From Myceligenerans pegani (GTDB taxonomy: Bacteria; Actinomycetota; Actinomycetes; Actinomycetales; Cellulomonadaceae): a stretch of DNA of 64,000 nucleotides. The stretch lies in assembly GCF_014892515.1 (NCBI RefSeq), contig NZ_JADBGR010000083.1:34416-98415 (forward strand). The letters are read 5' to 3'. Shown piece by piece: positions 8,030-16,981 of the stretch. The notes beneath the pieces are model-generated. The model ran no database searches and had not been told where the DNA came from. It saw only the letters and a list, made by a program, of their open reading frames with translations. Positions within the stretch are counted from its first letter, which is position 1. Each line of letters begins with the position of its first letter. A program made the position numbers and the translations under genes.

Positions 8030-10216
8030 GTGCCCTACTCCGCCGCCGCACCTATCGCGCCGACGAGCCTGAGCGGTTCGATCAGCGCGCCGGACACATC
8101 GCACACCTCCCCCAAGAAGAAGCGCCAGGAGATCGAAGGTCTCCGGACCCTGGCCGCGCTGCTCGTCGCCGTTTACCACATCTGGTTCAACAAGGTATCG
8201 GGCGGCGTGGACGTGTTCTTCGTCGTCACCGGCTTCCTCATCACCCTGACGCTGGTGGGACACGTGCGGCGGGAGGGGCGGATCCGCCCCTTCGCCTACC
8301 TCGGCCGGATCGCTCGACGTGTGTGGCCGATGGGCGCCGTCGTCCTCCTCGCCGTCCTGGCGATGACCGTGACCATCGCGCCCGAGGCGCTGCGCGCACG
8401 GAACTACGCCGAGGTGTTCGCCTCGGCGCTGTACTTCGAGAACTGGTTCCTGGCGGCCAACGCGATCGACTACCTCAACCAGCACGACCCGCACACGCCG
8501 GCCCAGCACTTCTGGGCGATGTCCCTGCAGGGGCAGTTCTACGTCACCTGGCTCGTGCTGGCGCTGATCGCGCTGCTGCTCGTCGTCCGGGGGCGCACCG
8601 AGCGGCGGTTCAAGATGGCGTTCGGGGTGCTGATCGCGGCCGTCGGCGGGGCCTCGTTCACGTGGAACCTCATCCAGACCGCCGAGAACCAGCCGTTCGC
8701 GTACTTCTCGTCGCTCACGCGCTTCTGGGAGTTCTCGGTCGGCGGGCTGCTCGCCCTCGCGGGCGGCGCTCTCGCCCTGCGGGGCTGGACCGCCGCCGTG
8801 GCGTCCTGGGTGAGCGTGCTGGGGCTGGTGGCCTGCGGGATGGTCCTGCCCGTCGAGGGCGTGTTCCCCGGCGTCGCTGCCCTCTGGCCGGTCGCCTGCG
8901 CGACGCTCCTGCTCCTGTCCACCCGGGAGAACGAGGTGCCCTGGGCGGCGACCCGGCTGCTGTCCAACCGGGCGATCGCCTGGCTGGGCGGAGTCGCGTT
9001 CGGCATCTATCTCTGGCACTTCCCGATCCTCATCGGCTACCGCTACCTGTACGGCGAGGACGCGGTGCCGTCGCTGCCGGTCGGCCTCGCCATGATCGCG
9101 GCGGCCATCGCCCTCGCCGTCGTGGGGCACTACCTGTTCGAGCGACCGGTGGCTCGAGGATGGAACGGCGCCTGGACGAAGGTGCTCATCACCGTCGCAC
9201 TCCTCGGCTCACTGATCGCCGTCGCCGTTCTCGCGCACCGGGGAACCGTCGCGGCGGAAGCCGCCGCCGAGCAGCTCGAGGAAGAGGCCGCCGCGGCCCA
9301 GGCAACGCTCGGGGACTGCTACGGGTACGCCGCGATGGTGACCGGAGACGCGTGTGACACCGTGCTGGCGGCAACACCGATCGTGCCGGACCGCAGCGCG
9401 CTGAAGGCGGACACCGAGGAGGCATACCGCTGCTACACCAAGGCCAGGGCAACCTACATCGAATCCTGCACCTTCGGTGACGGGCCGATCCGCATCGCCC
9501 TGATCGGCAACTCGCATGCCGCCCTCTTCAGCCCCGTCCTCCGGGACGCGGCGAAGGACCACGGTTGGGAGATCACACCGCTGACCAGCAACGGCTGCGT
9601 CTGGGGGCGGCTCCGGGCGGGCGACCCGGAGCTTTCGGAGCACTGCGTGAACCGCGTCCAGCAGAGCGAGGACCTCCTCTTTGCCGGCGAGCCGTACGAT
9701 GCTGTCATCTTCGCAGGGGGCCGCGGCGGACTCAGCGGGCTCGACAATCCACAGCGGACCATGGAGAACTGGCGCGCGCTCCAGGCCCGTGGTACTCGGC
9801 TCGTTGTCGTGGAGGACAACCCCCGGATCGGCGACCAGGGCGAGCAGTGCGTGATCGAGGCCAGCGAGCAGGAGTTGCGCGACGGCGCCTGTGACACCTC
9901 CCGCGAGGCCGCGACCAGCGATCCCGACGGATTCGCGATCATCGCCGGGCTCATGGGTGTTCCCGTGGTTCAGACACTGGACTTCTACTGCGACGACACC
10001 ACCTGCCCGGCGGTCATCGGCAGCGTCATCCCGTACCGGGACTCGCACCACCTGTCGATGACCTACATCCGCACGTTCGAAGACGTTCTGCTGAGCCGCC
10101 TCGCGGAATACATCCCAACAGAACGGCCCGCACCGATCGAGAGCGCCGTTCCGATCGATGGCGCGGTTCCGACGGAGAGTCCTGTGCCCCATGCGACCTC
10201 CACTCCGGCCGAGTAG
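8030..10216 (+). CDS. OafA/YrhL-type membrane O-acyltransferase with C-terminal SGNH domain
   Basis: About 728 residues. The N-terminal acyltransferase-3 domain (about 33-410) has many membrane helices, the catalytic-type histidine in AVYHIWFN (H50) and the conserved GGVDVFFVVTGFLI. After a short linker an extracytoplasmic SGNH-like domain (about 445-700) follows. Its first block reads GNSH at 493-496 where the family normally has GDSH; Ser495 is kept. Its last block is RDSHHLS with Asp671 and His674 at normal spacing. Such fusions take acyl groups across the membrane and place them on cell-surface sugars. I prefer GTG 8030 because of the TAGACT box just upstream. An in-frame ATG at 7988 is possible but has no ribosome binding site. 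The Asp-to-Asn change should be checked for effect on activity. Confidence 0.88.
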   Translation: MPYSAAAPIAPTSLSGSISAPDTSHTSPKKKRQEIEGLRTLAALLVAVYHIWFNKVSGGVDVFFVVTGFLITLTLVGHVRREGRIRPFAYLGRIARRVWPMGAVVLLAVLAMTVTIAPEALRARNYAEVFASALYFENWFLAANAIDYLNQHDPHTPAQHFWAMSLQGQFYVTWLVLALIALLLVVRGRTERRFKMAFGVLIAAVGGASFTWNLIQTAENQPFAYFSSLTRFWEFSVGGLLALAGGALALRGWTAAVASWVSVLGLVACGMVLPVEGVFPGVAALWPVACATLLLLSTRENEVPWAATRLLSNRAIAWLGGVAFGIYLWHFPILIGYRYLYGEDAVPSLPVGLAMIAAAIALAVVGHYLFERPVARGWNGAWTKVLITVALLGSLIAVAVLAHRGTVAAEAAAEQLEEEAAAAQATLGDCYGYAAMVTGDACDTVLAATPIVPDRSALKADTEEAYRCYTKARATYIESCTFGDGPIRIALIGNSHAALFSPVLRDAAKDHGWEITPLTSNGCVWGRLRAGDPELSEHCVNRVQQSEDLLFAGEPYDAVIFAGGRGGLSGLDNPQRTMENWRALQARGTRLVVVEDNPRIGDQGEQCVIEASEQELRDGACDTSREAATSDPDGFAIIAGLMGVPVVQTLDFYCDDTTCPAVIGSVIPYRDSHHLSMTYIRTFEDVLLSRLAEYIPTERPAPIESAVPIDGAVPTESPVPHATSTPAE

Positions 10217-10275
10217 CCGTTGGTCGCCGGAACGCCGACCCAGGTGATCGGTCGAGGGCACGATCGTGGTGCACA

Positions 10276-11913
10276 ATGGGTGCCGTCATTCACGCCATCA
10301 ACCAGATTGAGACAGACCTGGTGAACGCGATCGTAGACAGCCACGCGGGCGGCAGCCCTGCAACGAGGGACGTGCCGGGTACTGCGAAGGAGAGCGACCT
10401 CAGCGTCTCGGTAAGAGACGTCGCGGGAGTCGATGTCTATCAGTTGAACTCGCTACGAGACGACAGCACCGGCGGTCGACGTCTCGTGGACAACTTCGGC
10501 GACCTCCTGGGCCCGATGGTCGTCGAGCGCATGCTCTGGCGACGGCGACCGCAGGACCGGCCGCCGAAGTTGGCCCGACGGCGGCTCTTCGCCGTCGGCT
10601 CCACCCTCCATCGGGCCGGAGGATCCGACGTCGTCTGGGGCGCCGGGGTTTCCGGCAAGCAACTCCACCCCTATCCAAAGGCCTACCCGCGAGTCGACGT
10701 GCGGGCCGTACGTGGGCCGTGGACCGCTCGGCTGCTGACCGATCTGGGGGTCGACGTGCCGGCCGTCTTCGGTGACCCGGCGCTCCTACTTCCCCGCCTC
10801 CTCCCCGAGCTCAGTTCATGGGCGCACGCCCCCGTGACGGACACGCTCATCGTTCCGAACCACAACGACCTGGACGCCTACCGGGACGCGGAACACCCGG
10901 TGCTCGACCCGCGGCTGCCCCTGCACACCGTCCTGCGGACGATCGCCCGTAGCCGGTTCGTCGTGGGTTCCTCGCTGTACGCGGTGATTGTCGCCGACTC
11001 CCTCGGAGTCCCCGCCCGGTTCGTCGCCTCCGAGACCGAGGGCCCTTTCAAGTACCGCGACTACCTGGCCGGTACGGGGCGTCCGACGACCCGGATCGCC
11101 AGAGATATCGCCGAAGCGCATCACCTCGGGGGCCATGAGCGGCCGGACGCCGACCTCGACGCACTCGAAGACGCGTTCCCGTGGGATCTGTGGGGATTCC
11201 CCGACACGGATCGGAGTCATGTCCGGCGCTACGAGCTGGACACGATGCAGGACGTCTGGCGCCACCGCGTCGTCGCGGGAGGCGCCGCCGCCCGGTCATC
11301 GTTCCTCCAGGAAGACCTGCCGCGGCTGCGTACCGCCGTGATCAGTGGCGGACCCGACGGACCCGCACTCGTCCCTATCGCGGCCGACCTGATCACCCAG
11401 GTGGTGCCCGACGTCCTTGACGAACCACTCGACCCGGCGACCCGCCATCTGATCGATACGACCTTGCGCCGCGATGCCGCGCTCGTGGCGACCGCCGCTC
11501 GGCTCGAGGGCGCGCCCCCCGTCGCGATGCTGCATGCGGCCCGCCCGGCGGGCCGGCACACGCTCCTGTCGGTCGCCGCTCGGGTACCAGAGACGGTCGC
11601 CGACGCCGATGTCGAGGTGATCCTCACGGCCATCGGATCGAGCAAGGTGGTGGCCCGGCCCGTGCTCCTGTTCGGGCAGGCTCGCCGGCAGTGGCACGTC
11701 GTGACCGACGTCCTGGTGCCTCTCACCGAGCTCGTTGAGGACTCGTGGCACGTCGAGGTCCGTATCGGCGACCTGCGCTTGCCTGTCCGCCACGCGTCGA
11801 CCGCTCAGCTCGCGCTGTCCGCGCCCACTGCGCACGACATACCGCCCCTCGGCGAGCCGATCATCGTGACGTCGGACGGCACGGTCCAGCACGAGGAGAA
11901 CGCCGCCGCATGA
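10276..11913 (+). CDS. Polysaccharide pyruvyltransferase-like protein
   Basis: A 545-residue protein, first gene of a three-gene coupled unit (this, GT4, GT2). Residues about 50-315 form a pyruvyltransferase-like domain, with DNFGDLLGPMVVERM, VVWGAGVSGKQLHP, VRAVRGPWTARLL and FVVGSSLYAVIVADSLGVPA. The C-terminal 200 residues have no family I recognise; they start with an acidic region around the string WDLWGFPDT. No signal peptide, so probably cytoplasmic. Candidate role: ketal-pyruvate addition to, or sugar binding within, the glycan being built. The start at ATG 10276 is not well supported (no clear Shine-Dalgarno); GTG 10321 is an in-frame alternative. The next gene overlaps its stop (ATGA). 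Confidence 0.78.
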   Translation: MGAVIHAINQIETDLVNAIVDSHAGGSPATRDVPGTAKESDLSVSVRDVAGVDVYQLNSLRDDSTGGRRLVDNFGDLLGPMVVERMLWRRRPQDRPPKLARRRLFAVGSTLHRAGGSDVVWGAGVSGKQLHPYPKAYPRVDVRAVRGPWTARLLTDLGVDVPAVFGDPALLLPRLLPELSSWAHAPVTDTLIVPNHNDLDAYRDAEHPVLDPRLPLHTVLRTIARSRFVVGSSLYAVIVADSLGVPARFVASETEGPFKYRDYLAGTGRPTTRIARDIAEAHHLGGHERPDADLDALEDAFPWDLWGFPDTDRSHVRRYELDTMQDVWRHRVVAGGAAARSSFLQEDLPRLRTAVISGGPDGPALVPIAADLITQVVPDVLDEPLDPATRHLIDTTLRRDAALVATAARLEGAPPVAMLHAARPAGRHTLLSVAARVPETVADADVEVILTAIGSSKVVARPVLLFGQARRQWHVVTDVLVPLTELVEDSWHVEVRIGDLRLPVRHASTAQLALSAPTAHDIPPLGEPIIVTSDGTVQHEENAAA

Positions 11914-12992
11914 GCACCCGCACCATCCTGTCCTTCCCCCATTGGCGGGCGAATCCCTATTTGACAATGCTCTACCTGGCGGCTGAGGCGGACGGCTGGC
12001 GGATCGCCGGCACCACGGAAGTCGACGAGCTCGCCGACGGCGTCCGCGAGCTCGTGCCCGGCGACGTCGTCCACGTGCACTGGACGTCACCCGTGACGGC
12101 AGGCGCAGAGGACCAGACGGCGGCCAGGGAGCGCCTCGACCAGTTCACCCGGACACTCGACGCGGTGGTGGACCGTGGCTGCCGGCTCCTGTGGACCGTG
12201 CACAACGAGATCGCGCACGACACCAGCTATCTCGCCATCGAGAAGGCCATCGGCGACGCGCTCGCCGAGCGAGCCACGCGAATCATCCAGCTGCACGACC
12301 GTACCGCGGAGGCCGTGGCGATGTCGTACACGCTGCCCGCAGAGAAAGTCACCACGCTTCGGCACGCCAGCTACCTCGGCATCTATCCGGACACCTGGAC
12401 CACCAGCGAGGCACGCACCGCCCTCGGGGTGCCCCAGGGCGCACCGACGGTCGGGTTCGTCGGCCAGATGCGCCCGTACAAGGGGCTCGACGTGCTCTTC
12501 GCCGCGGCCGATGTGGCAGCGAGCGAACTGCCCGGACTCGTGCTGCTCCTCGCCGGCGGCACGTCGCCGAGTGACCTGGCGGTGATCGAGAGCTCGCTGC
12601 CGCGCCACGTCGACGTCGTGCGGCAGCACTCGTTCGTCGCCGACGACGAACTCGGCCTGTGGCTACGTGCTTCCGACGCCGTCGTGCTGCCCTACCGCCG
12701 GGTCCTGAACTCCGGGAGCGCCATGCTTGCCGCGAGCTTCGGGCGACCCGTGATCATGCCGGACGACACGCCGCTTGCCCAGGTCTACGCCGATCAGCCC
12801 TGGCTCACTACCTTCCGGACCGAGAGCGACAGGGTGGAGGCGCTCGCCGCGGCGATCGTACGTACGATCCGCTCCGGGCGCTGGACCTCGGCCACGGCGC
12901 GGGCGTTCGCACGGTCGTACACGCCCTACGACATGTCCCGGGACTACCTGCGGCTGATCGACGCGATGGACATGACAAAGGAGGCGGCATGA
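11910..12992 (+). CDS. GT4-like glycosyltransferase (cassette 1)
   Basis: A 360-residue GT-B enzyme closely similar to the gene at 15869. Both have F-HWRANPYLTMLYLAAEAD or a near match, VHVHWTSPV, LWTVHNE-AHD, FVGQMRPYKGLD or FIGQIRPYKGVD, and ASDAVVLPYRRVLNSGSA. It begins at an ATGA overlap with the pyruvyltransferase-like gene, and its own stop is overlapped by the GT2 gene, so the three proteins are probably made in fixed ratio. No membrane segments. Likely a cytoplasmic sugar transferase acting on a lipid-linked intermediate; donor unknown. Confidence 0.87.
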   Translation: MSTRTILSFPHWRANPYLTMLYLAAEADGWRIAGTTEVDELADGVRELVPGDVVHVHWTSPVTAGAEDQTAARERLDQFTRTLDAVVDRGCRLLWTVHNEIAHDTSYLAIEKAIGDALAERATRIIQLHDRTAEAVAMSYTLPAEKVTTLRHASYLGIYPDTWTTSEARTALGVPQGAPTVGFVGQMRPYKGLDVLFAAADVAASELPGLVLLLAGGTSPSDLAVIESSLPRHVDVVRQHSFVADDELGLWLRASDAVVLPYRRVLNSGSAMLAASFGRPVIMPDDTPLAQVYADQPWLTTFRTESDRVEALAAAIVRTIRSGRWTSATARAFARSYTPYDMSRDYLRLIDAMDMTKEAA

Positions 12993-14695
12993 CCACGACC
13001 AGCGCAGGGTCGCCGGTGCTCTCCGTCGTCGTCCCCGCCTACAACGTCGGCGCCTGGGTGCGCGAGTGCCTGTCGTCGATCCTGGACGACCAGGACGCCG
13101 ATCTGGAGGTCGTGGTCGTCGATGACGGCTCGACGGACGACACCTGGGACATCGTCACGGGGTTCGCCGCCAGCCATCCCGAGGTCCGGGCCGTCCGCTC
13201 GCCTGGCGTCGGCGGGGCACAGGCGCGCAACTACGGGGCCGAGATCGCCCGGGGCGAGTACCTCGCCTTCGCCGACGCCGACGACCTTGTCCCGCGAGGA
13301 GCCTATCCGCGCATGCTCGACGCTGCGCGTGCAGGGAACGCCGACATGGTGGCGGGCAGTTTCCTGAAGTTCTACACGACCAGGACCTGGCGCCCGACCT
13401 GGCGGTGGCCCGCGTTCCACGAGCCGCGCACCGGTGTGACGCTCGCCGACCAGCCCTCGCTCATCTGCAACCGAGCCTGCTGGAACCGCGTCTTCCGCCG
13501 CGACTTCTGGTTCCGCGAGGGCATCTACTTCCCCACCGTTCCTCGCTCGAACGACATCGTGCCCATGACGAAGGCCCTCGTCGCGGCGAAGCGGATCGCC
13601 GTCGTCCCGGACACCGTGTACCTCTATCGCGACCGTCCCGGCAGCAGTTCGATGAGCTCACAGTCCGCAGGGCTGGACAGCTTCGTGAGCTATCTGTCGC
13701 AGGAGATCGTGTGCCGGGAGCTGGTGTCCTCGGTGGGCGATGCAACCCTCGACCGCGAGTACGGACGACTGTTCGCCCGGGCCGACGGCTGGGTGCACCT
13801 GGTCAAGTTCCTCGACGGTCTCGACACCGGCACCGCGGACGCCGGCGGCCTGGAACTGGCGCGCGAGATGCTTGCACGACAGATCAGTGAGCTGCCCCAG
13901 GACGTGCTCGACGACCTCGGCCCGGCTCAGCGATGGGCGTACGGGCTCGCGGCTGCGGGACACTGGTCCCTGGCCGCCGAACTCGCGGAACACACCGAGG
14001 ACTTGTCCAAGCTTGACCCGACATGGTTCTTCCGAGCCGACCTCACCAGCATCGGATCGCTGTCGCTGTCCGACGCGGAGCTGCGCAAGACCGTGAACGA
14101 GCACGTCTTCGGCCCGATCCTGGGCGGCCGCCGGAGGTTCGACCCGGACGATGCCGCCCTGCTCGCCGAGAGCGCCGTGACGTTTCGCAGGATCTTCCCC
14201 ACGGAGTCGCGGCACTGGAGCTCCGAACCCGCCCAGCGTCTCACGCTGGCCGTGAAGTCCGGCGACTCGAGCGAGATCGAGAAGGAGCTGCGCAAGCCGC
14301 TGCTGCGGTTCCGGGAACCGGTCCTGGCCGTGCAGGGCGGTCGTGCCGTGCTCGTGACGCGCTGCACCCGGCCCGAGCTCGGACCGCCTGCCGTCGTCGC
14401 CGTCCGTGGTGGCCACCGTCACGTGTTCGACACGGTCTCGTTCGACCCCGAGACAGGGGCGCTCACCGCGTCGGCGAGCCTCCGGCACCTCGCTTCCGGC
14501 CCGGTGTCGATCCGTCTCCAGGTCGAGGACCCGCTGGGCACGGTCGAGACCAACGTGACACCGACGCTCGCCGACGGGTCTGTAACACGGCGGGTACTGC
14601 GCGTGCTCGGCAACGGGCAAGTGGACATCCGCCACGGTGCCCGCCGTATGATCCGTGCAGCACGCGGCGCCGGCCGCCGGATACTGCAACGCTGA
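12989..14695 (+). CDS. GT2 glycosyltransferase with long C-terminal extension (cassette 1)
   Basis: 568 residues, starting at an ATG overlapping the GT4 stop and preceded by a strong AAAGGAGG. GT2 domain at about 8-330: VLSVVVPAYNVGAWVRECLS, VVVDDGSTDDT, FADADD, and SLICNRACWNRVFRRDFW followed by RSNDIVPM. The remaining 240 residues include helical stretches and a beta-rich segment with SIRLQVEDPLGTVETNV, then a basic tail ending in RRILQR. The partner at 16978 has the same order and a matching tail region (FIRLRLGHPLGTIDVVV), so the whole protein, not only its catalytic part, was duplicated. Probably cytoplasmic, tail perhaps membrane-contacting. Confidence 0.87.
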   Translation: MTTTSAGSPVLSVVVPAYNVGAWVRECLSSILDDQDADLEVVVVDDGSTDDTWDIVTGFAASHPEVRAVRSPGVGGAQARNYGAEIARGEYLAFADADDLVPRGAYPRMLDAARAGNADMVAGSFLKFYTTRTWRPTWRWPAFHEPRTGVTLADQPSLICNRACWNRVFRRDFWFREGIYFPTVPRSNDIVPMTKALVAAKRIAVVPDTVYLYRDRPGSSSMSSQSAGLDSFVSYLSQEIVCRELVSSVGDATLDREYGRLFARADGWVHLVKFLDGLDTGTADAGGLELAREMLARQISELPQDVLDDLGPAQRWAYGLAAAGHWSLAAELAEHTEDLSKLDPTWFFRADLTSIGSLSLSDAELRKTVNEHVFGPILGGRRRFDPDDAALLAESAVTFRRIFPTESRHWSSEPAQRLTLAVKSGDSSEIEKELRKPLLRFREPVLAVQGGRAVLVTRCTRPELGPPAVVAVRGGHRHVFDTVSFDPETGALTASASLRHLASGPVSIRLQVEDPLGTVETNVTPTLADGSVTRRVLRVLGNGQVDIRHGARRMIRAARGAGRRILQR

Positions 14696-14747
14696 CTACG
14701 CTCCGACGAACGAATCCCGGAGCATTCCAAGCACAGGAGCCCTCGAG

Positions 14748-15872
14748 ATGCCTTCAACTCCCGCCAACCCCGTCCTGAGTTCGGTCGCGCGCGCACTGCC
14801 CCAAGGCATTCGCGAGCGCATCCGGCGCACCGTGAAGCGGAACCGGAACGGGCGCCCCGTTCTCGGGATCGCCGGCTTCTTCGGCGCGGGAAACTACGGG
14901 GACGAGCTGTTCCTCGAGGTGTACAAGCAGTACTTCGGGGAGGAGTTCGAGCTTCGGGTCCTCGCCGACCTGCACAAGAAGCCCTTCTACTCCCGCCCCG
15001 TCGAGGAGATCGTCAAGGAGGTCGACGCGATCGTGATCGGTGGCGGCGACATCCTGCAGTCGTGGAACTCCGACCCCCGGTACTTCAACCACGCGTTCCT
15101 GAAGAAGCCGGTGTTCGTCGTCGGCATCGGCGTGCCCCAGTACAAGAACGCCAAGCCGATGTCGGAGTTCGCCATGCGGAAGCACACGACCTTCCTCCAG
15201 CACCCGAACGTGAAGCGCATCGGTGTCCGCGACGACCAGGCCGCGCAGTGGATCCGGAAGCACATCCAGCCGAAGCGCGAGGTCCTCGTCGCACCCGACA
15301 TGGTCTGCTCATTGAATCTTCCCGAGGCACACAAGCCCGAGGGCGCACCCATCCTGGGGATCGCCACGCGACAGCGCCCGAACCTGGACGAGCCCGACGA
15401 CTACACTCGTATCCAGGAGCTCGCCCGGCACGCCAGCGCGAAGGGCTGGCGCATCCGCCACATCGTCCTGGGCACCATGGAGGTTGGCCGCCGCGACGTG
15501 GCCAACGCCGAGGACCTCGACGTGCCAGGCAAGGAGCTCGTGTACACCGAGGACCTCGACGAGCTCAGCCGGTCGATCGGCGAGTGCACCGCCTTTGCCA
15601 GCATGAAGTTCCACGGCACCGTGGTCGCGACGATGTACGGCGTCCCGTCCATCGTCATGATCGCGACCAACAAGAACGTGAACTTCATGAGGCGAATCGG
15701 CCTTGACGGCAACCTCTCCAGCTTCACGGACCCGAACCTCGTCACGAAGTTCGAGGAGCGCACCACCCCGGCCCCGGAAGACCTCGAGCGAATTCGCAAG
15801 GACACCGACCAGCACATGCAGGACCTGGTCAACCACGTCCGTCACGCGGTCCGCGCCACCGCGAACGCATGA
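14748..15872 (+). CDS. Polysaccharide pyruvyltransferase family protein
   Basis: 374 residues, a compact and typical family member: IAGFFGAGNYGDELFLEVY (resembling the CsaB-type GNxGDE start), DAIVIGGGDILQSW, KRIGVRDDQAAQWI, and the C-terminal ECTAFASMKFHGTVVATMYG with the conserved K-FHG. Members add pyruvate ketals to wall or capsule sugars, usually from phosphoenolpyruvate. Start ATG 14748 is chosen for the AGGAG 9 bases upstream; an earlier in-frame ATG at 14655 lies inside the preceding gene. It leads the second pyruvyltransferase-GT4-GT2 unit (ATGA overlap with the next gene). It is only distantly similar to the first cassette's pyruvyltransferase-like protein. Confidence 0.88.
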   Translation: MPSTPANPVLSSVARALPQGIRERIRRTVKRNRNGRPVLGIAGFFGAGNYGDELFLEVYKQYFGEEFELRVLADLHKKPFYSRPVEEIVKEVDAIVIGGGDILQSWNSDPRYFNHAFLKKPVFVVGIGVPQYKNAKPMSEFAMRKHTTFLQHPNVKRIGVRDDQAAQWIRKHIQPKREVLVAPDMVCSLNLPEAHKPEGAPILGIATRQRPNLDEPDDYTRIQELARHASAKGWRIRHIVLGTMEVGRRDVANAEDLDVPGKELVYTEDLDELSRSIGECTAFASMKFHGTVVATMYGVPSIVMIATNKNVNFMRRIGLDGNLSSFTDPNLVTKFEERTTPAPEDLERIRKDTDQHMQDLVNHVRHAVRATANA

Positions 15873-16981
15873 CCGACGGCGGCCGCGCTTTCCTCGTATT
15901 TCCGCGCTGGGTCTCGAATCCGTACCTGACCATGCTCTACCTCGCGGCCGAGGCCGACGGGTGGAACTTCCAGGGGACCACGTCCCTGCAGGGCTTCGAG
16001 CATCATGCGGAGGGCTTGGTCGCCGGAGACGTCGCACACGTGCACTGGACGAGTCCGGTGCTCGCGGGCTGTGAGACGGACGCCGAGGCACTCGCCCGCC
16101 TGGAGCGGTTTCGTGGCGCCCTCGCGGGCCTACGTTCGCGGGGCGCCCACGTGCTGTGGACCGTGCACAACGAACTCGCGCACGATGCCCGGTTCCCGGA
16201 TGTCGAGAAGCAGATCGGGCAGGCCCTGGCAGAGCACGCGACCGTCGTCGTCCAGCTGCACGAGCACACCGCCGCCGCCGTCAGCACCTCCTATCGCATC
16301 CCGCCGGAGAAGCTCGTCACCGTTCGTCATTCCAGCTACGCCGGCGTCTACCCGGACGGGTGGACCACGGAGCAGGCCCGCGCTGAGCTCGGTGTGCCCG
16401 AGGACGCATATGTCGTCGGATTCATCGGTCAGATCCGGCCGTACAAGGGGGTGGATGTGCTCTGCGCCGCGATCGAGGCGGCGGCTCAACGGATGCCCGA
16501 CCTCGCTCTGCTGCTGGCCGGGCGAGTGAGCGCCGAGGACGCTCCACTCCTCGAGAAGTTGCTGCCGGCATCGGTCCCGGTGGTGGAGCACCTGGCGTTC
16601 GTCCCGGATGAGGAACTCGGCCTCTGGTTGCGTGCGACGGACATCGTGGCGCTCCCGTACCAACGGATCCTCAACTCCGGCAGTGCACTGCTCGCGGCGT
16701 CCTTCGGCACGCCTGTGGTCATTCCGGGCTCCTCGACGCTCTCCGCGGTCTACGAGGGCGAGGACTGGGTCCGCACCTACCGGGCCGACGGCGACCAGGC
16801 CGCCAATCTCGCCGACGCTCTCGTCGAGGCTCGCACCGCCACGGCTACCGCATCGGAATCCGCCGCGCGGTTCGCCCGGGAATACACACCGTGGGCCATG
16901 TCCCGTGACTTCCTGGCCGTCCTCGACGCCCTGCCCGCGGCTGCCCCGCGAGACACTCCGACGAACCAGGTGCTGCGGTGA
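15869..16981 (+). CDS. GT4-like glycosyltransferase (cassette 2)
   Basis: 370 residues, paralogue of the GT4 enzymes at 11910 and 6802. Shared strings include VSNPYLTMLYLAAEADGW, VHVHWTSPVLAG, VLWTVHNELAHD, HSSYAGVYPDGWTTEQAR, GFIGQIRPYKGVD and LPYQRILNSGSALLAASFG. The start overlaps the pyruvyltransferase stop and the stop overlaps the GTG of the next gene, so it sits in the middle of a tightly coupled unit. Cytoplasmic, no membrane segment. The difference from the cassette 1 copy probably lies in donor or acceptor choice, which cannot be read from the sequence. Confidence 0.87.
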   Translation: MTDGGRAFLVFPRWVSNPYLTMLYLAAEADGWNFQGTTSLQGFEHHAEGLVAGDVAHVHWTSPVLAGCETDAEALARLERFRGALAGLRSRGAHVLWTVHNELAHDARFPDVEKQIGQALAEHATVVVQLHEHTAAAVSTSYRIPPEKLVTVRHSSYAGVYPDGWTTEQARAELGVPEDAYVVGFIGQIRPYKGVDVLCAAIEAAAQRMPDLALLLAGRVSAEDAPLLEKLLPASVPVVEHLAFVPDEELGLWLRATDIVALPYQRILNSGSALLAASFGTPVVIPGSSTLSAVYEGEDWVRTYRADGDQAANLADALVEARTATATASESAARFAREYTPWAMSRDFLAVLDALPAAAPRDTPTNQVLR

